Assembly (NCBI GenBank): GCA_045646145.1
Contig: JAZRKE010000069.1
Coordinates: 1 to 55,769, forward strand
DNA length: 55,769 nucleotides
Source of the DNA: SIG565 sp045646145
Lineage (GTDB): Bacteria > Bacillota > Clostridia > Oscillospirales > Acutalibacteraceae
Reading direction: 5' to 3'
Under the pieces are notes generated by a model. That model did not search any database. It was given only the letters and a program-made list of their open reading frames with translations, and was not told the DNA's origin. This document shows, one piece after another, positions 15,199 to 23,516 of the stretch. The stretch's first letter is position 1. The number at the start of each line of letters is the position of its first letter. Position numbers and translations under genes: made by a program.

Positions 15199-16374
15199 TC
15201 ACTCCTGACATATGTATGAATATACCGTGCCTTCCACAGCTTTTTCTATAAGATTTTCAATATCAAGGTTTTGCTCAGCGGCAACACACTGCTCTATTGT
15301 GGGCCTTGTTTTTGGATGCTTTGGAGTAAAAACTGTGCAACAATCTTCATAGGGCTGAATAGAGATTTCAAATGTATCAATTTTTCGGGAAATATCAACT
15401 ATCTCTTCCTTGTCCATTCCAATGAGGGGACGCAGCACTGGTATGTTGCATACAGTATCGGTTGCAGCTAGGGCTGGTAGGGTCTGACTGGCTACCTGGC
15501 CTAAGCTCTCACCCGTAATCAAAGCTAAGCAGCTGCGCTCTTTAGCTAAGCGCTCAGAAATGCGCATCATCATACGGCGCATAATAAGTGTAAAATATTC
15601 TTCGGGACAATTTTCTGCAATCTGCTGTTGAATTTCGGTAAAAGGGACAATTCCCAAACGGATAATACCGCTGTATTCCGAAACCTTTTCAAGCAGACTC
15701 TTAACCTTCATTTCGGCGCGTACACTTGTATACGGTGGACTCGCAAAATGAATTGCATTAAGCTCAAGCCCTCTTTTTGCCATTGTCCATGCGGCAACGG
15801 GACTATCAATTCCGCCTGAAATGAGAATTGCCGCCCTACCTGCCGTTCCAACGGGAAGACCGCCCGCGCCTACGAACTGTCCTGCTCTGATATATGCATT
15901 AAAGTCGCGAATTTCAACATAAACGGTAATCTCAGGATTATGAACATCAACCCTTAAATGAGGGAAGCTTTCCAGCAAATGACCGCCGATTTCCATACAA
16001 ATTTCGGGAGATTTAAGTGGGAACTTCTTATCAGAGCGTTTGGCTTCTACCTTGAAGGTTTTAGCATTTTTTAATGCTTCAGCAAGATAAGGTGCCGATT
16101 TTTCTATAATATCATTAATATCCTTTTCACAAACACAAGCCTTGGAATATGCAGCAATCCCAAAAATTTTGCCTACTCTTTCAAGCGCTGTATCTATCGG
16201 AAAATCTTCGTTTAAAGGATCAATGTAAATTGTCGATTGGGCCTTCTTAACCGAGAAATTACCGAGAGGAGATAAGCTTTTTTTAATATTTTTAATAAGC
16301 GTGTCCTCAAAACTGTTACGGTTAAGCCCTTTAAGCACGAGTTCACCATTTTTAATTAGAATAATTTCCTTCAT
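15199..16374 (-). CDS. thiI: tRNA 4-thiouridine sulfurtransferase ThiI
   Basis: ThiI adenylates U8 of tRNA and inserts sulfur to make 4-thiouridine; it can also take part in thiazole synthesis. The 391-residue protein has an N-terminal ferredoxin-like/THUMP region (about 1-165) and a PP-loop ATP-pyrophosphatase domain with AAILISGGIDSPVAAW (SGGIDS at 186-191). It lacks the C-terminal rhodanese domain of E. coli ThiI, as is usual in Firmicutes, where a dedicated desulfurase hands over the sulfur. The gene directly upstream is a cysteine desulfurase (1 nt gap), which fits this model. Confidence 0.96.
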   Translation of the reverse strand: MKEIILIKNGELVLKGLNRNSFEDTLIKNIKKSLSPLGNFSVKKAQSTIYIDPLNEDFPIDTALERVGKIFGIAAYSKACVCEKDINDIIEKSAPYLAEALKNAKTFKVEAKRSDKKFPLKSPEICMEIGGHLLESFPHLRVDVHNPEITVYVEIRDFNAYIRAGQFVGAGGLPVGTAGRAAILISGGIDSPVAAWTMAKRGLELNAIHFASPPYTSVRAEMKVKSLLEKVSEYSGIIRLGIVPFTEIQQQIAENCPEEYFTLIMRRMMMRISERLAKERSCLALITGESLGQVASQTLPALAATDTVCNIPVLRPLIGMDKEEIVDISRKIDTFEISIQPYEDCCTVFTPKHPKTRPTIEQCVAAEQNLDIENLIEKAVEGTVYSYICQE

Positions 16375-16375
16375 A

Positions 16376-17506
16376 TCAGTATGCCTTTCGGAGAAATTTT
16401 GTAGCCTTTATTAGTGCTTCGCATAGCGTGTCAACTTCCTGTTCGGTGCTAAAACGGCTGAAACTTATACGTAGGGAAGAATCTATTTGTTGATTGGAGA
16501 GTCCTATAGATTCAAGAACATAACTTTTTTTGCCTTTTGCACATGCACTGCCGCTTGAAACAAAAACACCTTCAGCCTCAAGAAAATGCAGTACAGTTTC
16601 CGATTTGTAGCCGTTCACCGAAATGTTGATAATATACGGAAGACAGTCTTCGTCAGAATTAACTGTAACAAAGCCCAAAGATTTTAATTTATCTGCGCAA
16701 TAATTCCATAACTTTTTTTGGATGGCTAATTGCGAAGAAATATCGGGTAATTCCTCACAAGCGCCTAGTAGGCCCGCAATATTTGGCATAGGGTGTGTTC
16801 CCGAGCGTATGCCCGATTCTTGTCCGCCACCTAAAACGGAGGGAGTAATTAAAACACCCTTTTTGATGTATAAAAAACCAATGCCCTTTGGTCCGTGAAT
16901 TTTATGTCCGCTAATACTTAAGAGGTCTACACCTAAATTTTTAACATTAATCGGCATTTTACCATAGGCTTGTACGGCGTCGGTATGTAAAAGGGCTGGG
17001 GCGCGCGATTTAATAATTGCCTCTTTTGCGTCCTTTACAGGCTGAATAGTGCCAATTTCATTATTAACGAGCATAACGCTTACAAGCACGGTTTTATCAT
17101 TTATTGCCGAGAATAAATCTTCTTTATTGATGGTGCCGTTTTTTTGGGGCTTTAGGCGAATTATTTCAAAGCCTTCATTTTCTAAAGAATTTATAGTTTC
17201 TTTTACTGAAGGATGCTCAATATCTGTTGTTACAATTCGGTTGCCTCGGCGTTTAAGCTTTCGTGCAGCACCAAATATTGCAATATTGTTAGCCTCAGTT
17301 CCTCCGCTAGTAAAATATAGCTCATTAGCATTAGCTCCTATACTTTGCGCTAAGGTTTTACGTGCAAGATTGAGCAGCTCTTCTGCGCGTATTCCGACTG
17401 TATGTAACGAAGATGGATTACCCCAATTTTCACACAGCGCCGAATTGATATATTTTATCGCAGTATCACAGGGCTTTGTTGTAGCACTGTTATCTAAATA
17501 AATCAT
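16376..17506 (-). CDS. Cysteine desulfurase (NifS/IscS family)
   Basis: It takes sulfur from cysteine as an enzyme persulfide, using PLP. The 376-residue protein begins MIYLDNSATTKP and shows H98 in DIEHPSV, the PLP lysine K202 in SISGHKIHGPKG, and the persulfide Cys322 in SSGSACAKGKK. I chose ATG 17506 because GAGGTG lies just upstream; the in-frame ATG at 17518 overlaps that site. The adjoining thiI makes it the probable NifZ-type sulfur donor for tRNA thiolation, though an Fe-S role cannot be excluded. It heads the four-gene operon behind a good promoter. Confidence 0.93.
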   Translation of the reverse strand: MIYLDNSATTKPCDTAIKYINSALCENWGNPSSLHTVGIRAEELLNLARKTLAQSIGANANELYFTSGGTEANNIAIFGAARKLKRRGNRIVTTDIEHPSVKETINSLENEGFEIIRLKPQKNGTINKEDLFSAINDKTVLVSVMLVNNEIGTIQPVKDAKEAIIKSRAPALLHTDAVQAYGKMPINVKNLGVDLLSISGHKIHGPKGIGFLYIKKGVLITPSVLGGGQESGIRSGTHPMPNIAGLLGACEELPDISSQLAIQKKLWNYCADKLKSLGFVTVNSDEDCLPYIINISVNGYKSETVLHFLEAEGVFVSSGSACAKGKKSYVLESIGLSNQQIDSSLRISFSRFSTEQEVDTLCEALIKATKFLRKAY

Positions 17507-17529
17507 ATAACACCTCATTTTACCTATCC

Positions 17530-17558
17530 ATTATACAATAAAAAAATAATATTAACAA
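17530..17558 (-). promoter_or_regulatory. Sigma-A promoter of the desulfurase-thiI-cinA/sortase operon
   Basis: On the minus strand TTGTTA (17558-17553) and TATAAT (17535-17530) are 17 nt apart, with the start codon about 24 nt past the -10. No other good promoter is obvious before 11994, so the four genes are likely one transcript. Confidence 0.75.
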
Positions 17559-17639
17559 CAGTTATTTTGCCTTAGAATTGTAAATTTTTTGATTAATGGG
17601 AGAAAATGGGGAACTATATTTTAGAAAGGGCGTGTTTTA

Positions 17640-18971
17640 TTGAAAAAAAGGACTTTTATTAAGATACTTTCTTACCTATTGGCGCTGCTTGCAGTGGTAG
17701 CGGTATTTGGATTTAAATACTATAAACGAGCTCAGGTGTTTGAAAGTGAAATCACCTATACCTATTCCCGTTCGCTTGAAGAGGTCAATTCTAGCCTTAA
17801 TAAGATAAATGTTGCGCTTCAAAAGCTTCCGTTAATATCTTCGGCAGGGCAGATAACCCAACTTGCAACTAATATTTATACCGAAGCCAAAATAGCAAAG
17901 CAAGCATTTGCCCAATTACCCACAGAACAAACAGGCTATCAAAATATAAATAAATTTTTATCACAGGTTGGCAATTATACCGTGTTTTTAGCAGAAAAGG
18001 TTATTGATGGCGGAGAAATTAATGATAGCGAAAAACAGAATATTGAGGCTCTGTCGGGTATGGCGGAGAAAATATCAGAGAGCTTTGGGATTATGCAGAT
18101 GAATATTAATAATAACGGTTACTGGGCCGAAACACTGGGGGATAACATTGAAACTATTGTTGCCGACGATATGTTTTTAAATTCCCTTAATGTTCTTGAA
18201 GAATCAATTATAGACTATCCCACACTTCTTTATGATGGGCCATACTCCGACCATATTTCCTCGGGGACTTCATATCTTGCCCAAAATTCTCAACCAATTA
18301 CCGAAGAAACGGCATTTAATATTGCGGCAAACGCTTTAAGAATTGACAAAGAGGAGATAACTGTTGATAATTACGATAACGGGAAAATTCCTGCTATAAA
18401 TTTTGTTTACGGCGAGGGTGCGGCGTCGGTAAGCACAAACGGTGGATATTTAATTAGCTTCAGAAAATACAATGTGGGGGAAGAAATAAATTTAACCTAC
18501 CGTCAGGCGCAGATTAAGGCTGAAAAATTTGTTGCCGAAATACTAAGCCAGACCTTCAGTGTTAATTATTATTTTTTTGATAACGGTACCTGTGTTTTTA
18601 ATTTCGCCCGTACCGAAGGCGGTGTAATTTTCTATCCGGATTTAATTAAGGTAGGGGTGGATATGTCTAACGGTGATATAGTATTTTTTGATGCCAGGGC
18701 GTATATAATGAATTATAAGGAAAGGAGCCTAAATCTTCCACCCGAAGAGCGCATCGGGGAAGCAAAGGCTCTGCTAGACGGTTCGCTTTCGGTATCCAGC
18801 ACCTCATTAGCCTTGATTCCAACCGATGGAGAATACGAAAAGCTATGTTATGAATTTTTATGTAAAAACAACAAGGGTAAGGAATTTTTAATCTATATTA
18901 ACACCGAAACGTTAAAGGAGGAACAGATTTTTACCGTTTTTAAAACAAATGGTGGAACTTTAGTAAAATAA
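17640..18971 (+). CDS. ypeB: Germination protein YpeB
   Basis: YpeB partners the cortex-lytic enzyme SleB in dormant spores and is needed for SleB to be stable. The 443-residue protein has one N-terminal membrane segment (about 8-25), a helical YpeB N-terminal domain (about 30-190) and C-terminal PepSY-like repeats (PITEETAFNIAANALR, INLTYRQAQIKAEKF). The start is TTG with AAAGGG about 10 nt upstream. No sleB lies next to it, unlike the bicistronic order in Bacillus; the upstream neighbour is the divergent desulfurase. A sigma-G promoter was not evident to me. Confidence 0.9.
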   Translation: MKKRTFIKILSYLLALLAVVAVFGFKYYKRAQVFESEITYTYSRSLEEVNSSLNKINVALQKLPLISSAGQITQLATNIYTEAKIAKQAFAQLPTEQTGYQNINKFLSQVGNYTVFLAEKVIDGGEINDSEKQNIEALSGMAEKISESFGIMQMNINNNGYWAETLGDNIETIVADDMFLNSLNVLEESIIDYPTLLYDGPYSDHISSGTSYLAQNSQPITEETAFNIAANALRIDKEEITVDNYDNGKIPAINFVYGEGAASVSTNGGYLISFRKYNVGEEINLTYRQAQIKAEKFVAEILSQTFSVNYYFFDNGTCVFNFARTEGGVIFYPDLIKVGVDMSNGDIVFFDARAYIMNYKERSLNLPPEERIGEAKALLDGSLSVSSTSLALIPTDGEYEKLCYEFLCKNNKGKEFLIYINTETLKEEQIFTVFKTNGGTLVK

Positions 18972-18974
18972 TGC

Positions 18975-19003
18975 TTGATTTTTTTGTTTGCTTATGGTAT
19001 TAT
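18975..19003 (+). promoter_or_regulatory. Sigma-A promoter for rplS
   Basis: TTGATT (18975-18980) and TATTAT (18998-19003) are 17 nt apart, with an extended TATGG before the -10. It begins 4 nt after the ypeB stop and leaves a 5' leader of about 120 nt before rplS. Confidence 0.78.
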
Positions 19004-19009
19004 ATTTGA

Positions 19010-19124
19010 GCATTTGATTTCACTTGGTCCTTACAAGTGGGTTTGATGCCGAAAAATTCGACATTGAAGCGGATGGTCCTCTGCAAATTTTGTAAGAACA
19101 TCTGAGAAGTCTTAAGGAGGAAAA
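19010..19124 (+). promoter_or_regulatory. Structured 5' leader of rplS
   Basis: The leader contains hairpin CACTTG/CAAGTG (19021-19039), a second imperfect one ATGCCGAA/TTCGACAT (19046-19063), and a repeated TGGTCCT. Firmicute rplS genes often carry an autoregulatory L19 leader RNA. I could not match this one to that family by eye, so the role is inferred from position and structure. Confidence 0.45.
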
Positions 19125-19127
19125 ATG

Positions 19128-19472
19128 ATGGATGCTGTAAAGAATTTAACAGCAGGAATGCTTAAAGCTGATGCTCCCGAGATTAAAATTGGTAGTACAG
19201 TCCGCGTTCATGTAAAGATTCGCGAAGGCGAGAGAGAAAGAATTCAGGTTTTTGAGGGTACTGTTATTGCTCGTAATAACAGCGGTATTGCCGAAACCTT
19301 CACTGTTAGAAGACTTTCTTATGGTGTAGGTGTGGAAAGAGTATTCCCCGTACATTCGCCGAATGTTGCTAAAGTAGAGTTGGTTCGCAACGGTAAAATC
19401 CGCCGTGCTAAGCTTTATTATCTTCGCGACAGAGTTGGTAAGGCAGCAAAAGTTAAAGAGCTTATTGGCTAA
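19128..19472 (+). CDS. rplS: 50S ribosomal protein L19
   Basis: L19 sits at the subunit interface of the ribosome. The 114-residue protein matches the family over its length: DTVRVHVKI-like KIGSTVRVHVKIREGERERIQ... is read in two parts (KIGSTVRVHVKI, then REGERERIQVFEGTVI), followed by RRLSYGVGVERVFPVHSP and KVRRAKLYYLR-like RRAKLYYLRDRVGKAAK. AAGGAGG ends 7 nt before ATG 19128. A tandem ATG at 19125 is only 4 nt from it and may also be used. rplS opens the conserved rplS-lepB-rbgA-rnhB-yraN block and has its own promoter, leader and terminator. Confidence 0.97.
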   Translation: MDAVKNLTAGMLKADAPEIKIGSTVRVHVKIREGERERIQVFEGTVIARNNSGIAETFTVRRLSYGVGVERVFPVHSPNVAKVELVRNGKIRRAKLYYLRDRVGKAAKVKELIG

Positions 19473-19478
19473 AAAATT

Positions 19479-19509
19479 AAAGGGGACTTTATTGAGTCCC
19501 CTTTTTTTC
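19479..19509 (+). terminator. Terminator after rplS
   Basis: AAAGGGGACT and AGTCCCCTTT form a 10-bp stem with loop TTATTG, followed by a T-run. It lies between rplS and lepB, so lepB expression needs read-through or another promoter. Confidence 0.9.
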
Positions 19510-19532
19510 CTTTTTGAAAGGTGGGATATTTC

Positions 19533-20144
19533 GTGGAGCATACTAATGAAAAAAGCATAAATGTGGGTAATGGTATTGAAAAATCACAGTTAAAGCGTGA
19601 GCTTTTCGATTGGTTGGAGATATTTGTTGTTGCAGTATCAATAGTAATTATCCTTTTTACATTTGCTTTCAAGGTAGTAACAATTAGTGGAGACTCAATG
19701 CTTAACACTCTGCATAACGGCGAAAGGATTTTAATTTCTAACCTTTTTTATAGTCCGGAACGTGGAGATATAGTTGTTATTTCACGAAATGAGTATAATT
19801 CAACCCGCTTTACAAGCAATGAAAACTGTATTATCAAACGAGTAATAGCAACTGAGGGGCAGGTTGTTGATATTGACTTTAAAAAGGGGATTGTCTTTGT
19901 TGATGGTGTAGCACTCAGTGAGGATTATACCAATACACCCACTAATACTATGGGTGATGTACAGTTTCCTGTAATAGTTCCCGAAGGCCATGTATTTGTT
20001 CTTGGAGATAATAGAAATACCTCTTCCGATAGTCGTTATTCCACTTTGGGAGATAACGGAATGGTTGATACAAAAAACATTTTAGGAAGAGCAGTTTTAA
20101 GACTCTTGCCTGTTAACCGATTTGGAGTTTTGTTAGATGAATAA
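19533..20144 (+). CDS. lepB: Signal peptidase I
   Basis: This membrane-bound Ser/Lys peptidase removes signal peptides from exported proteins. The 203-residue protein has one N-terminal membrane helix (about 28-50), catalytic Ser55 in ISGDSML, general-base Lys102 in CIIKRVIA, and the box GDNRNTSSDSRYS near the C-terminus. I use GTG 19533 because AAAGGTGG lies 8-9 nt upstream; the GTG at 19521 is part of that site. The end overlaps rbgA by 8 nt. Confidence 0.95.
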   Translation: MEHTNEKSINVGNGIEKSQLKRELFDWLEIFVVAVSIVIILFTFAFKVVTISGDSMLNTLHNGERILISNLFYSPERGDIVVISRNEYNSTRFTSNENCIIKRVIATEGQVVDIDFKKGIVFVDGVALSEDYTNTPTNTMGDVQFPVIVPEGHVFVLGDNRNTSSDSRYSTLGDNGMVDTKNILGRAVLRLLPVNRFGVLLDE

Positions 20145-20994
20145 TAATATTCAAACTATTCAGTGGTTCCCGGGCCATATGACCAAAACAAAGCGTAAGA
20201 TTGCCGAGATTTTACCCCTTATTGACGCTGTTGCAGAGGTTGTTGATGCGCGAATTCCCATAAGTAGCCGCAACCCTGACCTTACCGAAATGATAGGTAC
20301 TAAGCCAAGAATAGTTTTACTTAATAAATGTGATATGGCAGACCCATTGCAGACTGAAAAGTGGATAAGCTTTTATAAAACACAGGGTATTTCTGCTATT
20401 GGAATAGACTGTAAGAACGGTAAAGGTATTGAAAAATTCAAAAATACTGTTAAGGATTCCTTAAAAGAAAAATTGGAACAGTATAGGCTCAAGGGTATGG
20501 TAGGCAAACCTTTAAGAGTTATGGTTGTAGGTATACCTAATGTCGGTAAGTCCTCATTTATAAACCGAATTGCAGGTAAATCAGGCGCTAAGGTTGAAAA
20601 CCGTCCCGGAGTAACAAGGGGAAATCAGTGGTTCAGTATTGATAAAGAGCTTGAACTTTTAGATACACCTGGAGTCTTATGGCCTAAATTTGAGGATAAC
20701 ACCGTTGGAGAACGACTTGCCTTTACCGGCGCTGTTAAGGATAGAGTTCTCGATACAGAACTTTTAGCTGTTAGATTGCTTGAAATTTTATCTGCCGATT
20801 ATAGCGAATTACTTATATCGCGCTACGGAGACTTAGATTTAAGTCTTGAGCCTTACGACCTGCTTTGCGCGATAGGTAAAAAAAGAGGAATGGTTATAAA
20901 AGGCGGTGAAACCGACACTCAAAGAGCGGCCGAAATGCTATTAGAAGAATACCGAAATTGCAAAATTGGTAAAATTACTTTGGAGAGGGTATAA
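20137..20994 (+). CDS. rbgA: Ribosome biogenesis GTPase YlqF/RbgA
   Basis: RbgA is a circularly permuted GTPase needed for late assembly of the 50S subunit. The permuted motif order is visible: G4 NKCDMAD (63-69), then G1 GIPNVGKSS (132-140), then G3 DTPGV (176-180). The N-terminal QWFPGHMTKTKRKI is typical. The 285-residue length matches Bacillus YlqF. It overlaps lepB by 8 nt and shares one base with the next gene, rnhB, so it is part of a tight operon. Confidence 0.96.
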   Translation: MNNNIQTIQWFPGHMTKTKRKIAEILPLIDAVAEVVDARIPISSRNPDLTEMIGTKPRIVLLNKCDMADPLQTEKWISFYKTQGISAIGIDCKNGKGIEKFKNTVKDSLKEKLEQYRLKGMVGKPLRVMVVGIPNVGKSSFINRIAGKSGAKVENRPGVTRGNQWFSIDKELELLDTPGVLWPKFEDNTVGERLAFTGAVKDRVLDTELLAVRLLEILSADYSELLISRYGDLDLSLEPYDLLCAIGKKRGMVIKGGETDTQRAAEMLLEEYRNCKIGKITLERV

Positions 20995-21590
20995 TGCCTG
21001 ATTATAGTATTGAAAATGAAGTTCAAGGTCGCGGATATAGGTATATTTGCGGTGTTGATGAAGCAGGACGCGGTCCGTTGGCCGGTCCCGTTTGCGCGGC
21101 GGCTGTAATACTTGAAAGCGGTACTGAAATTGAGGGTCTTAATGATTCCAAGAAGTTAACCGAAAAGAAAAGGGAGCAGCTTTTTGAAGTAATCAAAGAA
21201 AATGCTGTTGCCTATTCGGTAGCTTTTGCGAGTGTTGAGGAAATTGAGGAACTTAATATTTTAGGTGCTACTTTCCTTGCTATGAAAAGAGCGGTTGAAG
21301 GGCTATCGGTTAAGGCGGATTTTGCTATTATTGACGGTAATCGTTTGCCTGATTTTAACATTGAGGCACTGACTGTTATAAAAGGCGACGCAAAATCAAT
21401 GTCGATAGCGGCGGCATCGGTACTTGCTAAGGTTACAAGGGACAGGCTACTGCTTCAGTACGATAAAGAATATCCCGAATATAAATTTGCTGCGCACAAG
21501 GGGTATGGCACTAAGGCGCATTATGATGCTATTAAAACATATGGAATAACACCGATACATAGAAAATCATTTTTAAAGGGTGTAATATGA
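20994..21590 (+). CDS. rnhB: Ribonuclease HII
   Basis: RNase HII removes RNA from RNA-DNA hybrids, including single ribonucleotides in DNA. The 198-residue protein shows the active-site start GVDEAGRGPLAGPV (D22, E23), the NDSKKLTEKKRE segment, the Asp in FAIIDGN, and the later SIAAASVLAKVTRD helix. Its ATG overlaps the rbgA stop, and its own end overlaps the yraN ATG by 4 nt. Confidence 0.97.
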   Translation: MPDYSIENEVQGRGYRYICGVDEAGRGPLAGPVCAAAVILESGTEIEGLNDSKKLTEKKREQLFEVIKENAVAYSVAFASVEEIEELNILGATFLAMKRAVEGLSVKADFAIIDGNRLPDFNIEALTVIKGDAKSMSIAAASVLAKVTRDRLLLQYDKEYPEYKFAAHKGYGTKAHYDAIKTYGITPIHRKSFLKGVI

Positions 21591-21961
21591 AAACTGCTAG
21601 AAACGAGGGTAAAATTGCCGAGCTTATGGTGGCGGGATATCTTCGGAGTCGGGGTTGTATAATTGCCAAAATGAACTATCACAGCCGCTTTGGTGAAATA
21701 GATATTATTGCCGAGACCCGAAAAACAGTAATGTTTGTTGAGGTAAAACTACGTTCGGAAAATTCACTATTTTCCCCCAGAGAAGCGGTGAATGCAGGCA
21801 AACAACGGAAAATAATTTTAACCGCTCAGGATTTTCTTTCAAAATCCAATATTCCTGAACTTCAACCAAGATTTGATGTCGCTGAGGTGTATCTTATTAA
21901 GGCGCCTGATGGCAAAGAAAAATATAAAATTAATTACATAAAAAATGCTTTTGAAACATAG
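21587..21961 (+). CDS. YraN family protein (UPF0102)
   Basis: The 124-residue protein is a small nuclease-fold protein of the YraN/UPF0102 family. Visible are the N-terminal RNEGKIAELMVAGYL and the restriction-endonuclease-like core GEIDIIAE ... VMFVEVKLRS, where D, E and K would form the metal site. Its role is unproven; it regularly follows rnhB. The start overlaps rnhB by 4 nt. Confidence 0.9.
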   Translation: MKTARNEGKIAELMVAGYLRSRGCIIAKMNYHSRFGEIDIIAETRKTVMFVEVKLRSENSLFSPREAVNAGKQRKIILTAQDFLSKSNIPELQPRFDVAEVYLIKAPDGKEKYKINYIKNAFET

Positions 21962-21978
21962 GCTGGTTTCGGTCAGCC
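21961..21978 (+). repeat. Small hairpin between yraN and thrC
   Basis: GGCTG and CAGCC flank the 8-nt loop GTTTCGGT immediately before the AAGGGGCG ribosome binding site of thrC. No U-tract follows, so it is not an intrinsic terminator. It could affect thrC translation or RNA stability. Confidence 0.4.
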
Positions 21979-21994
21979 AGAAGGGGCGATAATT

Positions 21995-23476
21995 TTGAAT
22001 TATATCAGTACAAGAAATAATAAATTGAAGGCAACAGCCGCCGAGGCTATTGCAAACGGAATTTCGGGAGAGGGTGGACTTTTCGTTCCCGAAATCATCC
22101 CCACCTTAAATTCTTCCGATTTTGATGCTCTTTGTAAGTTAGATTATAAGGGTAGAGCTAAGTATATTTTAAAATATTTTCTTACAGATTTTAGCGAAAG
22201 CGAAATCAATTATTGCGTCGAGGGAGCTTACACAGGTAGTTTTCAAAATGAAGAACCCGCACCTATAGCAAAGCTTGGCAAAAATATCAATATGTTAGAG
22301 CTTTGGCACGGACCTACCTGTGCTTTTAAGGATTTAGCCTTACAGCTTTTACCGTATTTACTTACAACCGCTGCTAAAAAAGTTAACTCAGGCAAGGAAA
22401 CCGTTATTTTGGTTGCCACAAGCGGCGATACAGGTAAGGCTGCACTTGAGGGCTTCCGCGATGTAGAAAATACAAAAATTATAGTATTTTATCCGTCGGA
22501 CGGTGTTAGCCCAATGCAGAAGTTACAGATGGATACGCAGGCAGGTGAAAATGTATATGTTTGCGCAATTAAGGGTAATTTTGACGATGCTCAGACAGGT
22601 GTTAAAAAGATTTTCACCGATAAGGAGATTATCAACAAATTAGCCGATGCGGGAAAACTTTTTTCAAGCGCTAACTCAATTAACTGGGGAAGACTTGTTC
22701 CGCAGTTAATTTATTATGTATCGGCATACTGCGATTTAAAGAAAAGCGATAGCATTACCGATGGCTTCAATGTGGTTGTTCCTACAGGCAACTTTGGTAA
22801 TATTCTGGCAGCTTACTATGCAAAGCAGATGGGAGTGCCGATAAAGAAACTTATCTGTGCTTCAAATGCCAATAATGTTCTTACCGATTTTATCAATACG
22901 GGTGTTTATGATCGCAACCGTAAGTTCCATACAACTATTTCTCCCTCAATGGATATTCTCATTTCAAGCAATCTTGAAAGAATGCTTTTCGAGTTATCGG
23001 GGGCTGACAGTGATAAAATTACGGCAATTCAGAATAGCCTTGCAACCGAAGGCACCTTTAAAATTGACGGTGATATTTTAGCTAAATTGCAAGACCTTTT
23101 CTATGGCGGCTGTTGTGATGATATTCGTACTAAGTCGACTATTAAAAAGGTGTTCGATGAATTTGGATATTTGTCCGATACACATACTGCGGTGGCTTTA
23201 GCGGTTTATGAGGATTATGTTGAAAATACAGGGGATAACACACCAGTTATTATTGCATCAACTGCTTCACCTTATAAGTTTGCGAATGATGTTTATTCGG
23301 CTTTAGGCGGTAATTCCGATTCGGATGAATTCGGTATTTTAGAGGCTTTATCGGTTGACACAAAGACCGAAATTCCAACACCAATCAGTAATTTGAAATC
23401 TGCTGATATCAGGTTTAAAAATGTAGCCGAAAAGCAAGAAATGCCAAAGGTTGTATTACAGTTTTTAGGTATTTAA
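21995..23476 (+). CDS. thrC: Threonine synthase
   Basis: ThrC converts O-phospho-homoserine to threonine with PLP. The 493-residue protein belongs to the long ThrC class: N-terminal STRNNKLKATAAEAIANGIS, then the PLP lysine K112 in LWHGPTCAFKDLALQL, VATSGDTGKAALEGF, and a phosphate-binding NFGN segment. The start is TTG with AAGGGGCGAT upstream. It is 33 nt after yraN and may be read from the same transcript; no thr leader or T-box was seen. Confidence 0.96.
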   Translation: MNYISTRNNKLKATAAEAIANGISGEGGLFVPEIIPTLNSSDFDALCKLDYKGRAKYILKYFLTDFSESEINYCVEGAYTGSFQNEEPAPIAKLGKNINMLELWHGPTCAFKDLALQLLPYLLTTAAKKVNSGKETVILVATSGDTGKAALEGFRDVENTKIIVFYPSDGVSPMQKLQMDTQAGENVYVCAIKGNFDDAQTGVKKIFTDKEIINKLADAGKLFSSANSINWGRLVPQLIYYVSAYCDLKKSDSITDGFNVVVPTGNFGNILAAYYAKQMGVPIKKLICASNANNVLTDFINTGVYDRNRKFHTTISPSMDILISSNLERMLFELSGADSDKITAIQNSLATEGTFKIDGDILAKLQDLFYGGCCDDIRTKSTIKKVFDEFGYLSDTHTAVALAVYEDYVENTGDNTPVIIASTASPYKFANDVYSALGGNSDSDEFGILEALSVDTKTEIPTPISNLKSADIRFKNVAEKQEMPKVVLQFLGI

Positions 23477-23483
23477 AAAGTTT

Positions 23484-23512
23484 TACCCGACTGCCAGGCA
23501 GTCGGGTACTTT
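23484..23512. terminator. Terminator between thrC and the DUF1540 gene
   Basis: TACCCGACTG and CAGTCGGGTA form a 10-bp stem with loop CCAGG. The plus-strand tail is ACTTTAAAA and the minus-strand side is followed by AAAACTTTTT, so it can serve both convergent genes. Confidence 0.8.
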
Positions 23513-23516
23513 AAAA

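Noticed and set aside
19046..19105. 19-codon open frame with CxxC in the rplS leader
   Set aside because: The only upstream purines (GTGGG) are poorly placed and the frame coincides with a hairpin; structured untranslated RNA is simpler.
21961..21994. Possible T-box or attenuator before thrC
   Set aside because: The gap is only 33 nt, with one 5-bp hairpin and no U-tract or T-box sequence.
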